DNA of 64,000 nt from Ilyonectria destructans (taxonomy: Eukaryota; Ascomycota; Sordariomycetes; Hypocreales; Nectriaceae): positions 1,736,001 to 1,800,000 of the forward strand of contig JAHEWK010000006.1 in assembly GCA_020740775.1 (NCBI GenBank), read 5' to 3'. The position numbers and the translations under genes were made by a program. Position 1 is the stretch's first letter. Every line of letters begins with the position of its first letter. The notes under the pieces were generated by a model, which saw only the letters and a list, made by a program, of their open reading frames with translations, was not told the DNA's origin and ran no database searches. This document shows, piece by piece, positions 32,732-42,321 of this stretch.

Positions 32732-35700
32732 TCAAAGCTCATCGTCATCGTCATCATCAGATAGGAAAATTGAAGCCCTCTTACTTGACCCTTCAATCTT
32801 AACCATCTTCTTGTCGTCGAACTCCTTGACATCCGCAGCTTCCGTCTTCATAGACGATACGGTCTTCGTGTCCTCGACTTTGACCTTCTCTTCCTTGAGA
32901 TATGGTTCTTGCTTGAAGCCCTTCTCTTCGATCTCATCTTTGGCCGTAATTTCAACCTTGCCCTTGGCATCCTCTTGGTCATCCTCCTTGACGAGAGCCT
33001 CACTGATCAGCTTCGCCTCTCTTCTGCTGTAAAATGTGTCCAAGCAGTTTCTCCTTGCCTCTTGTGTCCAATTCTCCACCACGAGCGCAAACTCCGTTGC
33101 GTTCACAAACCCAAACTCTCGCGCCATTTCACAGAACTGGCGGACCCTGACTTCGTCTGGGGGATTGTAGCTGTTGTGCAATCTGTCTCCTCCCGGTGCA
33201 TCCTGACTGTTTGCAAAGAGAGCGTTCTGTCCCTCAACGTCCCCTTCCGAGTAGGAGGTCATTGCCGCACGCCGTGAGAGCTGCTCTTCGACCTTTGAGG
33301 ACCCCACAACCTCCGAATTGTCGTGAGTGTATTCAACACCCGCAGAGGTCAGAATAGCTTGGATGGCATCGCTTTTGGGTGGTTTGGCCTTTTTAGACTC
33401 CAACATCTGCTTCTGATTCTCAGCTGTCAATAGTGCCGCCAGCTGGCCCATTCCCCCATCCTCGCCGTTTCCTTCTTTTTGCTTTACAATCCCAACAGCC
33501 TCCTCATCGTTGGCTGCCGTCTCCATGTTGACATTCACAAGGTTCACTCCAGCTTTTGCTTCAGCAATGTTGGTCTTGTTGACGATGTCTTGGAGCAAAC
33601 CGTTGTCATTGTGATAGGTAAAGATATTGCCGAGTCCGAAAATCTCACCCTTTCTCTCTGTGTCCTGCTGGACACCTTTGAAATATCGCCTTTCAGATGA
33701 GGCTGTGTAGCCGATGTTTGCTTGCTGTTGCTTGTAGATCTGACGGGCGTAGACAATTTCCTCCACGGTTCCCAATGAAATTAGTCGAAAGACTTCAACA
33801 TCTCGGGTCTGGCCAATCCGGTATGCTCGGTCTTGTGCCTGCAGATCGTATGCAGGATTCCAATGTGGATCAATAATCACGACCTTGTTTGCAGACGTGA
33901 TATTGAGTCCAACGCCACCGGCTTTCGTCGAGATGAGGAAAACGAATTGCGTCGGGTCGGAGTTGAACGTATCAACAACTTCCTGACGTTGGTCGTAGCT
34001 CAGGGATCCATCCAGGTAACTCACTGTATAGCTCGTATTGGTGAAGAGGTGTTGGAGGATTCGGAGTAGTCGCACGCTGTGTGAGAAAACCAGCACCTTG
34101 TCTCCATTGCTGTGCCAGAATTTGAGGAGCTTCTTCAGAACCTTCCATTTACCACAGAACTCTGGATTGACCAGATTTTTAATTAGATCTCGATTCTCAT
34201 AGAGTACCTTCCATGTATCAGGCATACATGTCCGCAGTGTTTGAAGCTCTGAACTATGCTTGTCTTCCATATCAGTTGTCTGAGGTACCAGGAGAGTAAG
34301 GTGATTCGCCAGCTTCTGCAACACCATCATGCTAGGAAACACAGCGTTTTGCCATCGATTCCCATTAGGAAGCAGGGTACCGCAGCACCATCCTTTTTTC
34401 TTTCCCCCGCAGCATGGTTCGGAAATAGAGCGAATGACCCCAACTTCATAGCTGGCGAGGAAGTTCTCGTATGCGTCACGTTGGAGATCAGTGAGCGGGC
34501 AAAAGACCACTCTGTCGACCTTCTTGGGCAATTGATGCGCGATGAGCGTCTTCATCCGTCGAAGAAAGTATTTGGGCAAGAGATTCTCGACAAGCTTTTT
34601 GGCTGTCTGCCTGGCAAGGCTCAACTGGGCACCTGTTGCGTCGTGGGACTGTCCAACTGTCAATGGCTTCGTGACAGTTTGCGACCACTCTGCGATGGTT
34701 CCGAAATGGCCTGGATTTGTCCAATCAAGCAGGGTCCAAAGCTCCTCGTACTTGTTTTGAATTGCCGTGCCCGTAAGCCCAATGCGGCAAAGGGCATTGA
34801 TTTCGTTTAGAGCCTTTGTGGTTTCTGAGTATCGGTCTTTGAGTCGATGGCATTCGTCGGCAATGACGGCATCCCACTGAACCATGTTGACGGAGCTTCG
34901 ACTGTTCTTGTAGGTATCATATGTGGTGATCATGATCTCTAACCGACCAGCTCGAGCTGTTCCAAGGACGTCGTCTTTGTTAGCGCCGTGGAACACATCG
35001 ACGTGCCACCAGCCCCATCGATTCAACTCGTTCTTCCAATTCATGATCAGGGATCCGGGGCAAACAACTAAGACTCTCGGGTACCATCGGCCAGTGCATT
35101 GGCGCACCTGTCTCATGCGCTTCGCATCTCGCTCATCGCCGGTCTTGCCAAAAGCCGCTGTCAGGAATGCAGCGACTTGCACTGTTTTCCCGAGACCCAT
35201 GTCATCTCCCAAGATGCCGCCTTCCTGGTACACGAACTTCCGATGGAGGAACGCAACGCCGGCAACCTGGTAGTCTCGCAGGTACTGCGCTATGGATGCT
35301 GGGATGAGACCCGCTGATTGACGCAGTTCAATGTCCTTGTACGGTCTCGAAGGTTTCACACCGCTGGCTTCGTCGAATTTAGGGCGTTCCTCAAGCTCCT
35401 CAAGTCTGCCAGTTTCTTCGAACTGGATTCCAGAGTAGCCCGGGGGGAGCATGAGAGCGGCGTCATGATGAAGCTTCCTATTGACATCGAACTGGCGCTT
35501 CCTGTCCTGGAGATACTCTGGTATCCCGTCAAGCTCGAGGTCATCCTTGGCGTCGGCTTTGTCCTCCTTCCCTGCCTTCCGATACTTCTTTGTTGTCGAC
35601 TTTCGCTTCCCTCTGCGCTTTTTTGGCTTTACCGGCAGGTCGTCGTCATCATCTGTCCACTCGACTTTTTCGGAAAAGCCTTCGTCAAGCTTTCTCTTGT

Positions 35701-35800
35701 GTGCACTTTTCTCGGCGACTGGTTCAGGATCCTCGCCAGATTCTGAAGCTGTAGGCGCGTCATCGACAATTTCAATGACCTCCTTAGCTCCACGTGCCAT
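32732..35800 (-). CDS. ERCC6L2-like SNF2-family ATPase (DNA repair)
   Basis: A single exon encodes 1022 residues. An acidic and basic nuclear N-terminus (K-K-R-R-G-K-R-K near 60-67) precedes the SNF2 ATPase. Walker A is G-D-D-M-G-L-G-K-T at 198-206, the DEAH-equivalent is D-E-C-H at 315-318, followed by L-T-G-T-A-I-Q-N. The C-lobe has S-T-K-A-G-G-V-G-L-N and Q-A-Q-D-R-A-Y-R-I-G-Q. A cysteine-rich insert (C-C-G-G-K-K-K-G-W-C-C-G) and a C-terminal V-V-G-S-S-K motif after G-V-E-Y-T-H-D-N fit the ERCC6L2/HEBO branch rather than Rad54 or CSB. Human ERCC6L2 acts in double-strand-break repair and transcription-linked repair. The stop lies in an Asp-rich tail. Confidence 0.9.
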   Translation of the reverse strand: MARGAKEVIEIVDDAPTASESGEDPEPVAEKSAHKRKLDEGFSEKVEWTDDDDDLPVKPKKRRGKRKSTTKKYRKAGKEDKADAKDDLELDGIPEYLQDRKRQFDVNRKLHHDAALMLPPGYSGIQFEETGRLEELEERPKFDEASGVKPSRPYKDIELRQSAGLIPASIAQYLRDYQVAGVAFLHRKFVYQEGGILGDDMGLGKTVQVAAFLTAAFGKTGDERDAKRMRQVRQCTGRWYPRVLVVCPGSLIMNWKNELNRWGWWHVDVFHGANKDDVLGTARAGRLEIMITTYDTYKNSRSSVNMVQWDAVIADECHRLKDRYSETTKALNEINALCRIGLTGTAIQNKYEELWTLLDWTNPGHFGTIAEWSQTVTKPLTVGQSHDATGAQLSLARQTAKKLVENLLPKYFLRRMKTLIAHQLPKKVDRVVFCPLTDLQRDAYENFLASYEVGVIRSISEPCCGGKKKGWCCGTLLPNGNRWQNAVFPSMMVLQKLANHLTLLVPQTTDMEDKHSSELQTLRTCMPDTWKVLYENRDLIKNLVNPEFCGKWKVLKKLLKFWHSNGDKVLVFSHSVRLLRILQHLFTNTSYTVSYLDGSLSYDQRQEVVDTFNSDPTQFVFLISTKAGGVGLNITSANKVVIIDPHWNPAYDLQAQDRAYRIGQTRDVEVFRLISLGTVEEIVYARQIYKQQQANIGYTASSERRYFKGVQQDTERKGEIFGLGNIFTYHNDNGLLQDIVNKTNIAEAKAGVNLVNVNMETAANDEEAVGIVKQKEGNGEDGGMGQLAALLTAENQKQMLESKKAKPPKSDAIQAILTSAGVEYTHDNSEVVGSSKVEEQLSRRAAMTSYSEGDVEGQNALFANSQDAPGGDRLHNSYNPPDEVRVRQFCEMAREFGFVNATEFALVVENWTQEARRNCLDTFYSRREAKLISEALVKEDDQEDAKGKVEITAKDEIEEKGFKQEPYLKEEKVKVEDTKTVSSMKTEAADVKEFDDKKMVKIEGSSKRASIFLSDDDDDDEL

Positions 35801-36103
35801 TTTCAGACGTTCGGGAAGGTGATGATGTAGTGGGGTTGAGAAGCAAAGTACTACGCGCGCCGACGCGTTCCTAGCACATGCAGTGAAGCGAAAGCACGTG
35901 ATGCACGTCTCGCATCTGCCTAAACATCTCTAAGTGTGGCCACTCCATTAGAAGATCACAAAGACTAAGTTAACTAATATGCCTCTCATTATTATGTAAT
36001 TTAACGATGATCTGGGGGTTGGGGAAATATATGTGTGTCAATCAAATTGCGTGAGTAGTTTGGCTTTCCCGGCTCAGTTCACCAGCAGTATCCTACCTGT
36101 CTC
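35801..36103. promoter_or_regulatory. Promoter region of the ERCC6L2-like gene
   Basis: The space between the HET gene's stop and the repair gene's start contains ACGCGT (35863-35868), the MluI cell-cycle box, 63 bases upstream of the ATG. It also holds a CACGTG palindrome (35895-35900). Both are known fungal regulatory cores. Their use here is inferred from position only. Confidence 0.4.
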
Positions 36104-37981
36104 TTAAACAAGAATGACATCCTGTGGCAAAGACAATTCGACATTCGGAAACTTCGCCAGCTCTCCCTCCATCAATCCGTGGAAGAACGCTTCTCCAATG
36201 AGCACGTATCGGTGTTCGCCAACGGGGCGAAGTATATAAAATACGCCTCCACCTCTGATCAACCAGATTTCATCTGTCGTCTCCGCTTCTGCTGGAACGA
36301 GTCCAATGAGGCCGTTATTCGCCTGGGCAACTCGCCTCCGATTTATCCGCCCCACGATTCCCCGCCCAGCCCTCCATTGACTCTGGGTTAACAGGACAAG
36401 GTCTGTCCCGGGGACTTGATCTGGATAATCCCCGTATCCAGTGGGGTTCACGGTCCTGCGGTATGCGTCTGACATTTTTTCGCCCGTAACAAAGTATTCG
36501 CAGTCTGCATCAACAACTGCCATGGAAAATTCCGTCTTGTCCTTCAATTCTTGGGAATACATTGGGTCCCAGACTTGGCTTAGAGTACCAACACGAATTC
36601 CATTGAGCTGGAGAGCAGCATCATCTAAAAGAAGGAATTGCGGTAATGACGACGACGGGAACATGCCTTTGCCAGCAGAGAAAATCGGCTGGCCTGTTCT
36701 TACATCTCGAGACAAGACCTTGCGAGGCAACGTTCTCCAGTCGGGCACCCAGGAAGGAAGGTCGGATGCAACACCAAACCTACAAAGTTCCAGGATACCA
36801 AATGGCCATTCAGGGCTCTTCATGCAAGAGACTGCGACGCGTGTGAATATTTTTCTGACTGAGCTGCTGTAGTCGACGGGGATACTCTGGGCCAGTTCAT
36901 GCTCTTCGAGGACCATGCAAAGCGGGGCAAACACCTTGTCCAAAGGGTTGGTCGCTCTCAGGTCCCGGAATTTTAGAAGCATGGACATGACTGTAAATCT
37001 CTTGATTCCGTCGATCATCTCGGACTCCGATGCGGCGCGCGCATAACTCAGCTTGTAGCGTTGGATGACTTTCTCCACCTCCCAGATGGTGATATCGACG
37101 AAGAAAGCATTCCCGTTCGGTGCCTTCTCATACCCAGCTCTCAGCGCTCGAAGAGCTTGTAAATAAGCTTGTAAGGATGGAGTAAGCTTGCTCTTGTCCA
37201 TCCAGCTGTTGCCGCACAAGAAGAATCCAAGACGCGGTGATGTGTATTCCTGAACCGTCCAAACGCGCATCCAGTATGGGTTGGCAACAATTCTTGCAGC
37301 GTCTTTCATCTCCTGGAATCGTTCCTTGACGTGTATTTTAAATGAAATCGGCCTGGTCTGGGAGCTTTCGCTTCTAGGTTCGTCGGGTTGACCGTGTACC
37401 CAGTCAGCCAGTTCATCCAGATACTTGAGGCCACTGGCGCCAACTTCCCCCAGCCAACTAATGACCAGGATCGATTTCTCGTAAATCTGCTTCATCATGG
37501 ACACTTGGGCATTACGCTCCTCGACATCACCTTGGTTGATGCATATCGCATCAATCCACAGCGGTAGTGTCTCCTCCCCCCGAAGCAACTGTCGAAGATG
37601 ATGCAGGCTTGCCACCAAGTTTTTTGTTGCTGCAAATTCGTGCCGATCTACGTGGATAGTGCTCGTTTCCGTCGGGTCACCCCAGACATATGACATTGCG
37701 GCATAATCGCCCTCAGCATCCTCGATCTTGCGGACTTCCGTGGTGAGGCGCAGGTCGGAGGACTGATCCCCAGCGTAAAGGATCACCATCCGGATCTCGT
37801 CTGAGGCCAGGCGGGTGTAAGGAAGTGGCCCTGGTAATGTCGGTCCTATATCTGCCCATGCTAGTTCGTCCGGGAGGTCATCACGGCAGACCAGGTCGTT
37901 GAATGGGCGTTTGCGAACCGCAGTGGTGACGGCATCTCCCGAGGCCTTGGCTGAGCCATGAGTACTGGCGGATGAGCCCAT
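36104..37981 (-). CDS. HET-domain protein (heterokaryon incompatibility type)
   Basis: A single exon encodes 625 residues from the ATG at 37981, or 629 from 37993. The HET domain covers about residues 95-260: Y-A-A-M-S-Y-V-W-G-D, L-W-I-D-A-I-C-I-N-Q and R-V-W-T-V-Q-E are the three signature blocks. HET proteins trigger cell death or immune-like responses after non-self recognition, with a TIR-related HET domain. The C-terminal half has no recognised repeat or NLR module. If translation begins at 37981 the protein starts M-G-S-S-A-S, an N-myristoylation consensus, which would place it at a membrane. Confidence 0.9.
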   Translation of the reverse strand: MGSSASTHGSAKASGDAVTTAVRKRPFNDLVCRDDLPDELAWADIGPTLPGPLPYTRLASDEIRMVILYAGDQSSDLRLTTEVRKIEDAEGDYAAMSYVWGDPTETSTIHVDRHEFAATKNLVASLHHLRQLLRGEETLPLWIDAICINQGDVEERNAQVSMMKQIYEKSILVISWLGEVGASGLKYLDELADWVHGQPDEPRSESSQTRPISFKIHVKERFQEMKDAARIVANPYWMRVWTVQEYTSPRLGFFLCGNSWMDKSKLTPSLQAYLQALRALRAGYEKAPNGNAFFVDITIWEVEKVIQRYKLSYARAASESEMIDGIKRFTVMSMLLKFRDLRATNPLDKVFAPLCMVLEEHELAQSIPVDYSSSVRKIFTRVAVSCMKSPEWPFGILELCRFGVASDLPSWVPDWRTLPRKVLSRDVRTGQPIFSAGKGMFPSSSLPQFLLLDDAALQLNGIRVGTLSQVWDPMYSQELKDKTEFSMAVVDADCEYFVTGEKMSDAYRRTVNPTGYGDYPDQVPGTDLVLLTQSQWRAGRGIVGRINRRRVAQANNGLIGLVPAEAETTDEIWLIRGGGVFYILRPVGEHRYVLIGEAFFHGLMEGELAKFPNVELSLPQDVILV

Positions 37982-39145
37982 CGCACACAACACTTATTGC
38001 AGGACGGAGGGCATTACTTGTAAAGAAAGAGGACATCGATCAGAAGTGGCCACAGTAGTGAGGGAGACTCGATTAGGAAAACGCCGATCTCTTGGCGTTA
38101 ACAAAAACGATACCCCTGCCACTTTTGGTCTTGTTACTCCCGTCCTCGATTTCCCATTCCTCGCCGTACCGTGCTTTTGAGAAGCTACCTAGGCTTTCAT
38201 CCAACGCGCTGAGGCAAGGCAATCAATGATCAAATTCCAGGATCAATCTGAGGGGTCGGTGTGAGTCAACGCTTCGGTCCGCTCAAGTTTCGGGTTCCAC
38301 ATTGGAACCAACAGGTAGGCTGTACCAACCAACACGAGGAGATTTGACCAGTTTCCTCTGGGCCAGGCTCTTCAATTCTACCATGTGGTTATGGACATGA
38401 AAGGGAGGGAAACATCAAGGTTTAGCTCAAGGGTATATGTTCGGTGTACCACTACCATGTAATTAATAGCAAAGCCAGATTCCAAAAATTAAGAGCGGCT
38501 TCGAGATCAGAGTAGGAATTAAAGTAGTCCTACGATCAGAACCCACAAAAACAGCGCCACCCCACTAAGGCAAGGGTATTGTCCGTGGTTTCAAGCCTTG
38601 ATTGTTACCCCCTCATACCTTGGGGCTGAGAAGGGAGCATTGAGGCTTGTGCCTTGAAGGATCGAGCTGATACCACCATGAACTTAGGACGGCCGATGTC
38701 ATTGGTACGCACATCAAGTCATGGACAAGGATTTGTTCCTGATTTCTTCGCTCCCAACCAACCAACAGAATTATTGCGCATATAATATAGCTTGATTCCC
38801 CGACATCCAAAAAGGTTCGTCTGACAATTCTCATAATACTAAATCCACTCTTGAACACGAATATAGCAAGGCAAGGACTTCAAGTTCAAATCAAACCACA
38901 CGCCACTCGCACTCAGGTCAACTAAGAGTAGGTTTTCTTTTTTTGGCTTAGACGTAACCTCTGGCTAACGCCGTGTTGCCAGACTCTCCCACCAAAGTGG
39001 TCGTTCAAATTTCGCATCAAGCCGTTCACCAAGGACTCCCCAACCACAGCCTGCAATCTGCAGCCCACAAAGTCAAGAGCAAAAGCTGGCTATTTCTCAA
39101 TATTTCCGTGCCCTTCAAATTCGAGAATTAAATTTCGTTTCGGAC
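37982..39145. other. Intergenic region, nothing supported
   Basis: This is the promoter side of the HET gene and the upstream region of the small membrane-protein frame. Only short frames without domains occur. Confidence 0.5.
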
Positions 39146-39439
39146 ATGTCGGATCAATTTTCCGCATTCGATATTGTTGCCACGACGCACATCACGGAGC
39201 GGGAGTTAGTAACCAGGGACGGGTCCACCCACAAGGTAAAACTGGGTGTCGGCATCGGCTTGGTCATTGGCGCGATTGTGTTGACTCTTCTGACTATCTT
39301 GGTCGGTTGCATTCTTAGAAAAAGGGCACAGAAGGCCAGGTTGTCAGTAGAAGACGGCGAGCAGGGTGAAGAATTGGAAAACTCAAGGAGATGGCCCGGC
39401 GAACAATCGGCCAGACGGGCAAAAGTAGTCTACAACTAG
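39146..39439 (+). CDS. Small single-pass membrane protein, unknown
   Basis: A 97-residue frame with an ATG start. It has a short polar N-terminus and one clear transmembrane span of about 25 residues (roughly 33-57), starting V-G-I-G-L-V-I-G and closed by the basic stop-transfer R-K-R-A-Q-K-A-R. An acidic then basic cytosolic tail follows. The layout resembles the membrane segment of fungal wall-sensor or SKG6-like proteins, but no ectodomain or signal peptide is attached. It may be a real small gene, a remnant of a larger gene, or chance. I do not recognise a family. Confidence 0.4.
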   Translation: MSDQFSAFDIVATTHITERELVTRDGSTHKVKLGVGIGLVIGAIVLTLLTILVGCILRKRAQKARLSVEDGEQGEELENSRRWPGEQSARRAKVVYN

Positions 39440-39869
39440 TTCAGGTGAAGAAGGTTCGTTGAATTGATACCCCATGATTGATCTTGTCTAAATGCGGAGC
39501 CATCGTCCTTTCTGTGACACAATCCCCCTGAGCTATATTTGCGAGGGTCCTTGCCACAGGACGCAAAAAGCTAATTCGGATGACATGTTTATCACGATTG
39601 GGAATAACACAAAGAATGTTAACAAAGGAATTATAATCTCTATATAGATTTATCATGGCCGTAGCCTCGATGCTATTGCATCATTCGCTACCAATTTACC
39701 TCAACGCCTTTCAATGCTATATACAAGTGACTATGTGCATCGTCACCACTGGGCATGCCATCGAAGTGAATCGTCATGCAGTCGATGACCTCTATCCATA
39801 GCTGGTGTTTCTGAGTCTCGCTCGATCGAATTGAACCCGAAGACTTTCGTGTACGATGGTGTTCGTCGC
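39440..39869. other. Intergenic region, nothing supported
   Basis: AT-rich DNA between the small membrane-protein frame and the 3' end of the 89-residue mitochondrial-type gene. No gene is seen. Confidence 0.5.
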
Positions 39870-40191
39870 TTACAGGGTACCGTCGAAAATCAAGGGGCAG
39901 ATAGCGGGCCAGCAGAGGGCGACACCCATGAAGGGGAAGAAGCTGTTGAGACTACCGTTAGCCACTGATGCAGTGTAAATGTTAACTCAATTGGAAGACT
40001 TACACAACGGCCTGGCTACCAACGCGCTTGACCATCTTGGCGTAGTCGGGGCTGGCAGGCTTCTGAGTGATGGGAATGCGCTCAAAGGGGTGAGCCTCCA
40101 TGGATCGTCCAACAGTTCGCATGGCACCGAGGAGAGAGAACTGTCGGCGCGAGGCAGCGCGGGTGATGATGCGGGCGGCGAAGGCAGACAT
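39870..40191 (-). CDS. Small mitochondrial inner-membrane-type protein, 89 aa
   Basis: Two exons, 40191-40004 and 39951-39870, give 89 residues; the intron has a gtaagt donor, a gctaac branch site and a ggtag acceptor. The N-terminus is rich in Arg, Ala and Ser without acidic residues for about 30 positions, a mitochondrial presequence. The C-terminal third is a hydrophobic span (about residues 63-84, N-S-F-F-P-F-M-G-V-A-L-C-W-P). Size and build suggest an accessory subunit of a respiratory complex or ATP synthase, but I cannot name it with confidence. The clean splice junction and presequence make it a real gene. Confidence 0.75.
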
Positions 40192-41507
40192 GATGATGAG
40201 TGGTGTGGTTGGTTTTTGGGTGTAAGTGGTGATTTGCCGTGAAGACTTTAGTTTTTAGAGATGAGTCGATTAAATTATAGTGTGCCGATGAAACCCAGAG
40301 ACGAATCGGATTGAGTGGTGTTTATGGTTGAGAGTGGAGAGTTGTAGTGGTTGTTTGGATGCTGTGATTGCGATGGTGAGGGAGGAGATGAACCGATGAG
40401 GGGAAGATGACAGAGGCTCTTATACAGATATGACATTGCCGATCTGCTTGTCCCGTGGCCAGGGATTGCGAATTTGCATCGGAAGCCCAACCTGGCGGCT
40501 TCTTCCAGCGTCTGTCGAGCCGGAAATGTCCATTATGGGCAGATTCCATGCTCTGTCGAGAGTATCATACCACCTCCTGGATGCCCGAGCCAGTGGCAGC
40601 CAATGAGGAAGGCGGATTTGCCAACTGTCAGCACCGTGTCTCCACCGTGCGTTCACCGTGGCCCGGAGGTGGATGGGTCGATTTCGAGGGCGCGGTCCCC
40701 GGCCGTGGTGCCATTCTGCTCCGTTCGGCGGGGACCGGCGGGCCTCATCATTGGCCAACGGCGCTCGACTGACAGCGGCCCTGGCCAGATCAAAGGCGGC
40801 CAATCAGGGAGCGATCCTGTTTCTCCCGGCCGCTAAAGAGGTCCCAGTTTCAGCGCGTTGCGGGCCTTGCGGCCACTGCGGCATAGGGCCATCGACTGAT
40901 GGCATGTTGGCTGATGGTGGGTGACCTCTCGGCCGGCGACGACGAACAGCAAAACACACGCCGGCATTGGCAAACGCCATGATCAGAAGATGGCTGCGGG
41001 TTCTGGACCCGATCTGACATCGACCTTACCCCAAGATGCCTGTTCCAAACTCGTCCCAGCCGTGTCCCTTGCCGTTGCATGACTGGGTCATCAGATTGCA
41101 TGAGATCCGATAGTCGAACATGGTCTTCTCGCTGTCTCCCGAAGGCCAGGGTTTCCGATCCGTCATCGATTCATCCTGTCGCTCGTTTGTGTACCCATCA
41201 GCTGGTCTGTGACACACTGACACCCAACCAATATTTCCCCAGACAATCAAAATTCCCGGCTGGCTTTCTCTGGTCTGACTAGTGCGGGCCGTGGCTTCGT
41301 CCGGAGCCGACCTTTCGGGCCATCGGCTTATCGTTATCGGCATGTGACCATCAGCGTGACCAGTGACCCTGTTGAGCCGGCGAGCTTCCAGCTAGCTGTC
41401 AATTGGCCCCAGAGCGCATAGGGCGAGATTTCTTTGGAAGAACCGCGACGAGCAGCACGAGCTATCCCGCCCCATCGACGACATCGCCGCCCGTCGACCC
41501 TGTCACG
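40192..41507. promoter_or_regulatory. Divergent intergenic region with CCAAT boxes
   Basis: This separates the 89-residue mitochondrial-type gene (-) and GPI11 (+). CCAAT cores, binding sites of the HAP/NF-Y complex that controls respiratory genes, occur at 40600-40604 (+), 40750-40754 (-), 40800-40804 (+) and 41402-41406 (-). GC-rich overlapping frames on both strands at 40420-40836 have no domain and are treated as chance. Confidence 0.45.
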
Positions 41508-42321
41508 ATGTCGACGACCTTGACAAAGGGCGCCTCCGCCCAGCCGCCCGCCCCCAAGGCTGCCGTCCCCGTGGTTCCGCTCCTCAACAGCCCGATCGCC
41601 GTCCCTGCCTCCATCGCGCACCCGTTACTGCTCGCAGGCCTGTTCGCCTGGCGATTCGAGGCCCTGGTGGCCGACCCCGTGTCCACGCTGCAAACGGCCT
41701 TGCCCGTCGTCGCGGTCATCCAGGCGACCTATGCGACCCTATGCCTCCCAGCCGCGGGGTCTTCGGGCGCAAAGGCGTCTAAGAAGCCGCGTCTTGGGGA
41801 GAAGAAGAAGACGTTTGCAGCACCAAACCACATTGCTGTAAGCACCCAACGAACTCTCAATTGCCCAACGGCATATCAATAGCTAACTGGTGATCCGCAT
41901 GCAGAACGCAGTTATTTCCCTCCTCCTCGTCGCGATGTTGACGCCCGCCCTCCACGTCCTCTTCGTTCTCTTTGGCGCTCCGTTCCTTACTCATATCGCC
42001 CACACCTTCCTCTGCTGCGCGCACTTCGCCGTCCTCGCCATATTCCCCATCTTCTACGTCCGCGGCTCTGACCCCGTAGCGCTGCAGGCCGTGCTAGGAG
42101 CCTCGGCTCCGTTGGACCAGACGTTTGGCGGGTTGGCAGGCGCCACCATCGGTGCGTGGCTGGGCGCCGTGCCCATCCCGCTCGACTGGGACCGCGAGTG
42201 GCAGAAGTGGCCCGTCACTATCGTGGTCGGCGCCTATTTGGGGTATGTCGTCGGGTCCAAGGTTCTGGGCACCGCCTTCTACGGCAAGCGATGGGCGACC
42301 TCTGGGCCTAAGGAGGAATAA
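41508..42321 (+). CDS. GPI11: GPI-anchor synthesis protein PIG-F/GPI11
   Basis: Two exons, 41508-41837 and 41905-42321, give 248 residues. The intron is phase 0 with a gtaagc donor, an agctaac branch site and an atgcag acceptor. Six or so hydrophobic spans match PIG-F, an ER membrane partner of the GPI ethanolamine-phosphate transferases. The C-terminal signature [14 protein letters not shown] is diagnostic. Frame extends upstream to 41403, but the ATG at 41508 (M-S-T-T-L-T-K) is favoured because the upstream part is a Ser/Pro stretch absent from relatives. The product would act on GPI proteins such as the CFEM protein of this window. Confidence 0.93.

Noticed and set aside
40420..40836. Opposed frames of 120-127 codons near 40.6 kb
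   Set aside because: GC-rich promoter space between two genes, with CCAAT boxes; no recognisable protein.
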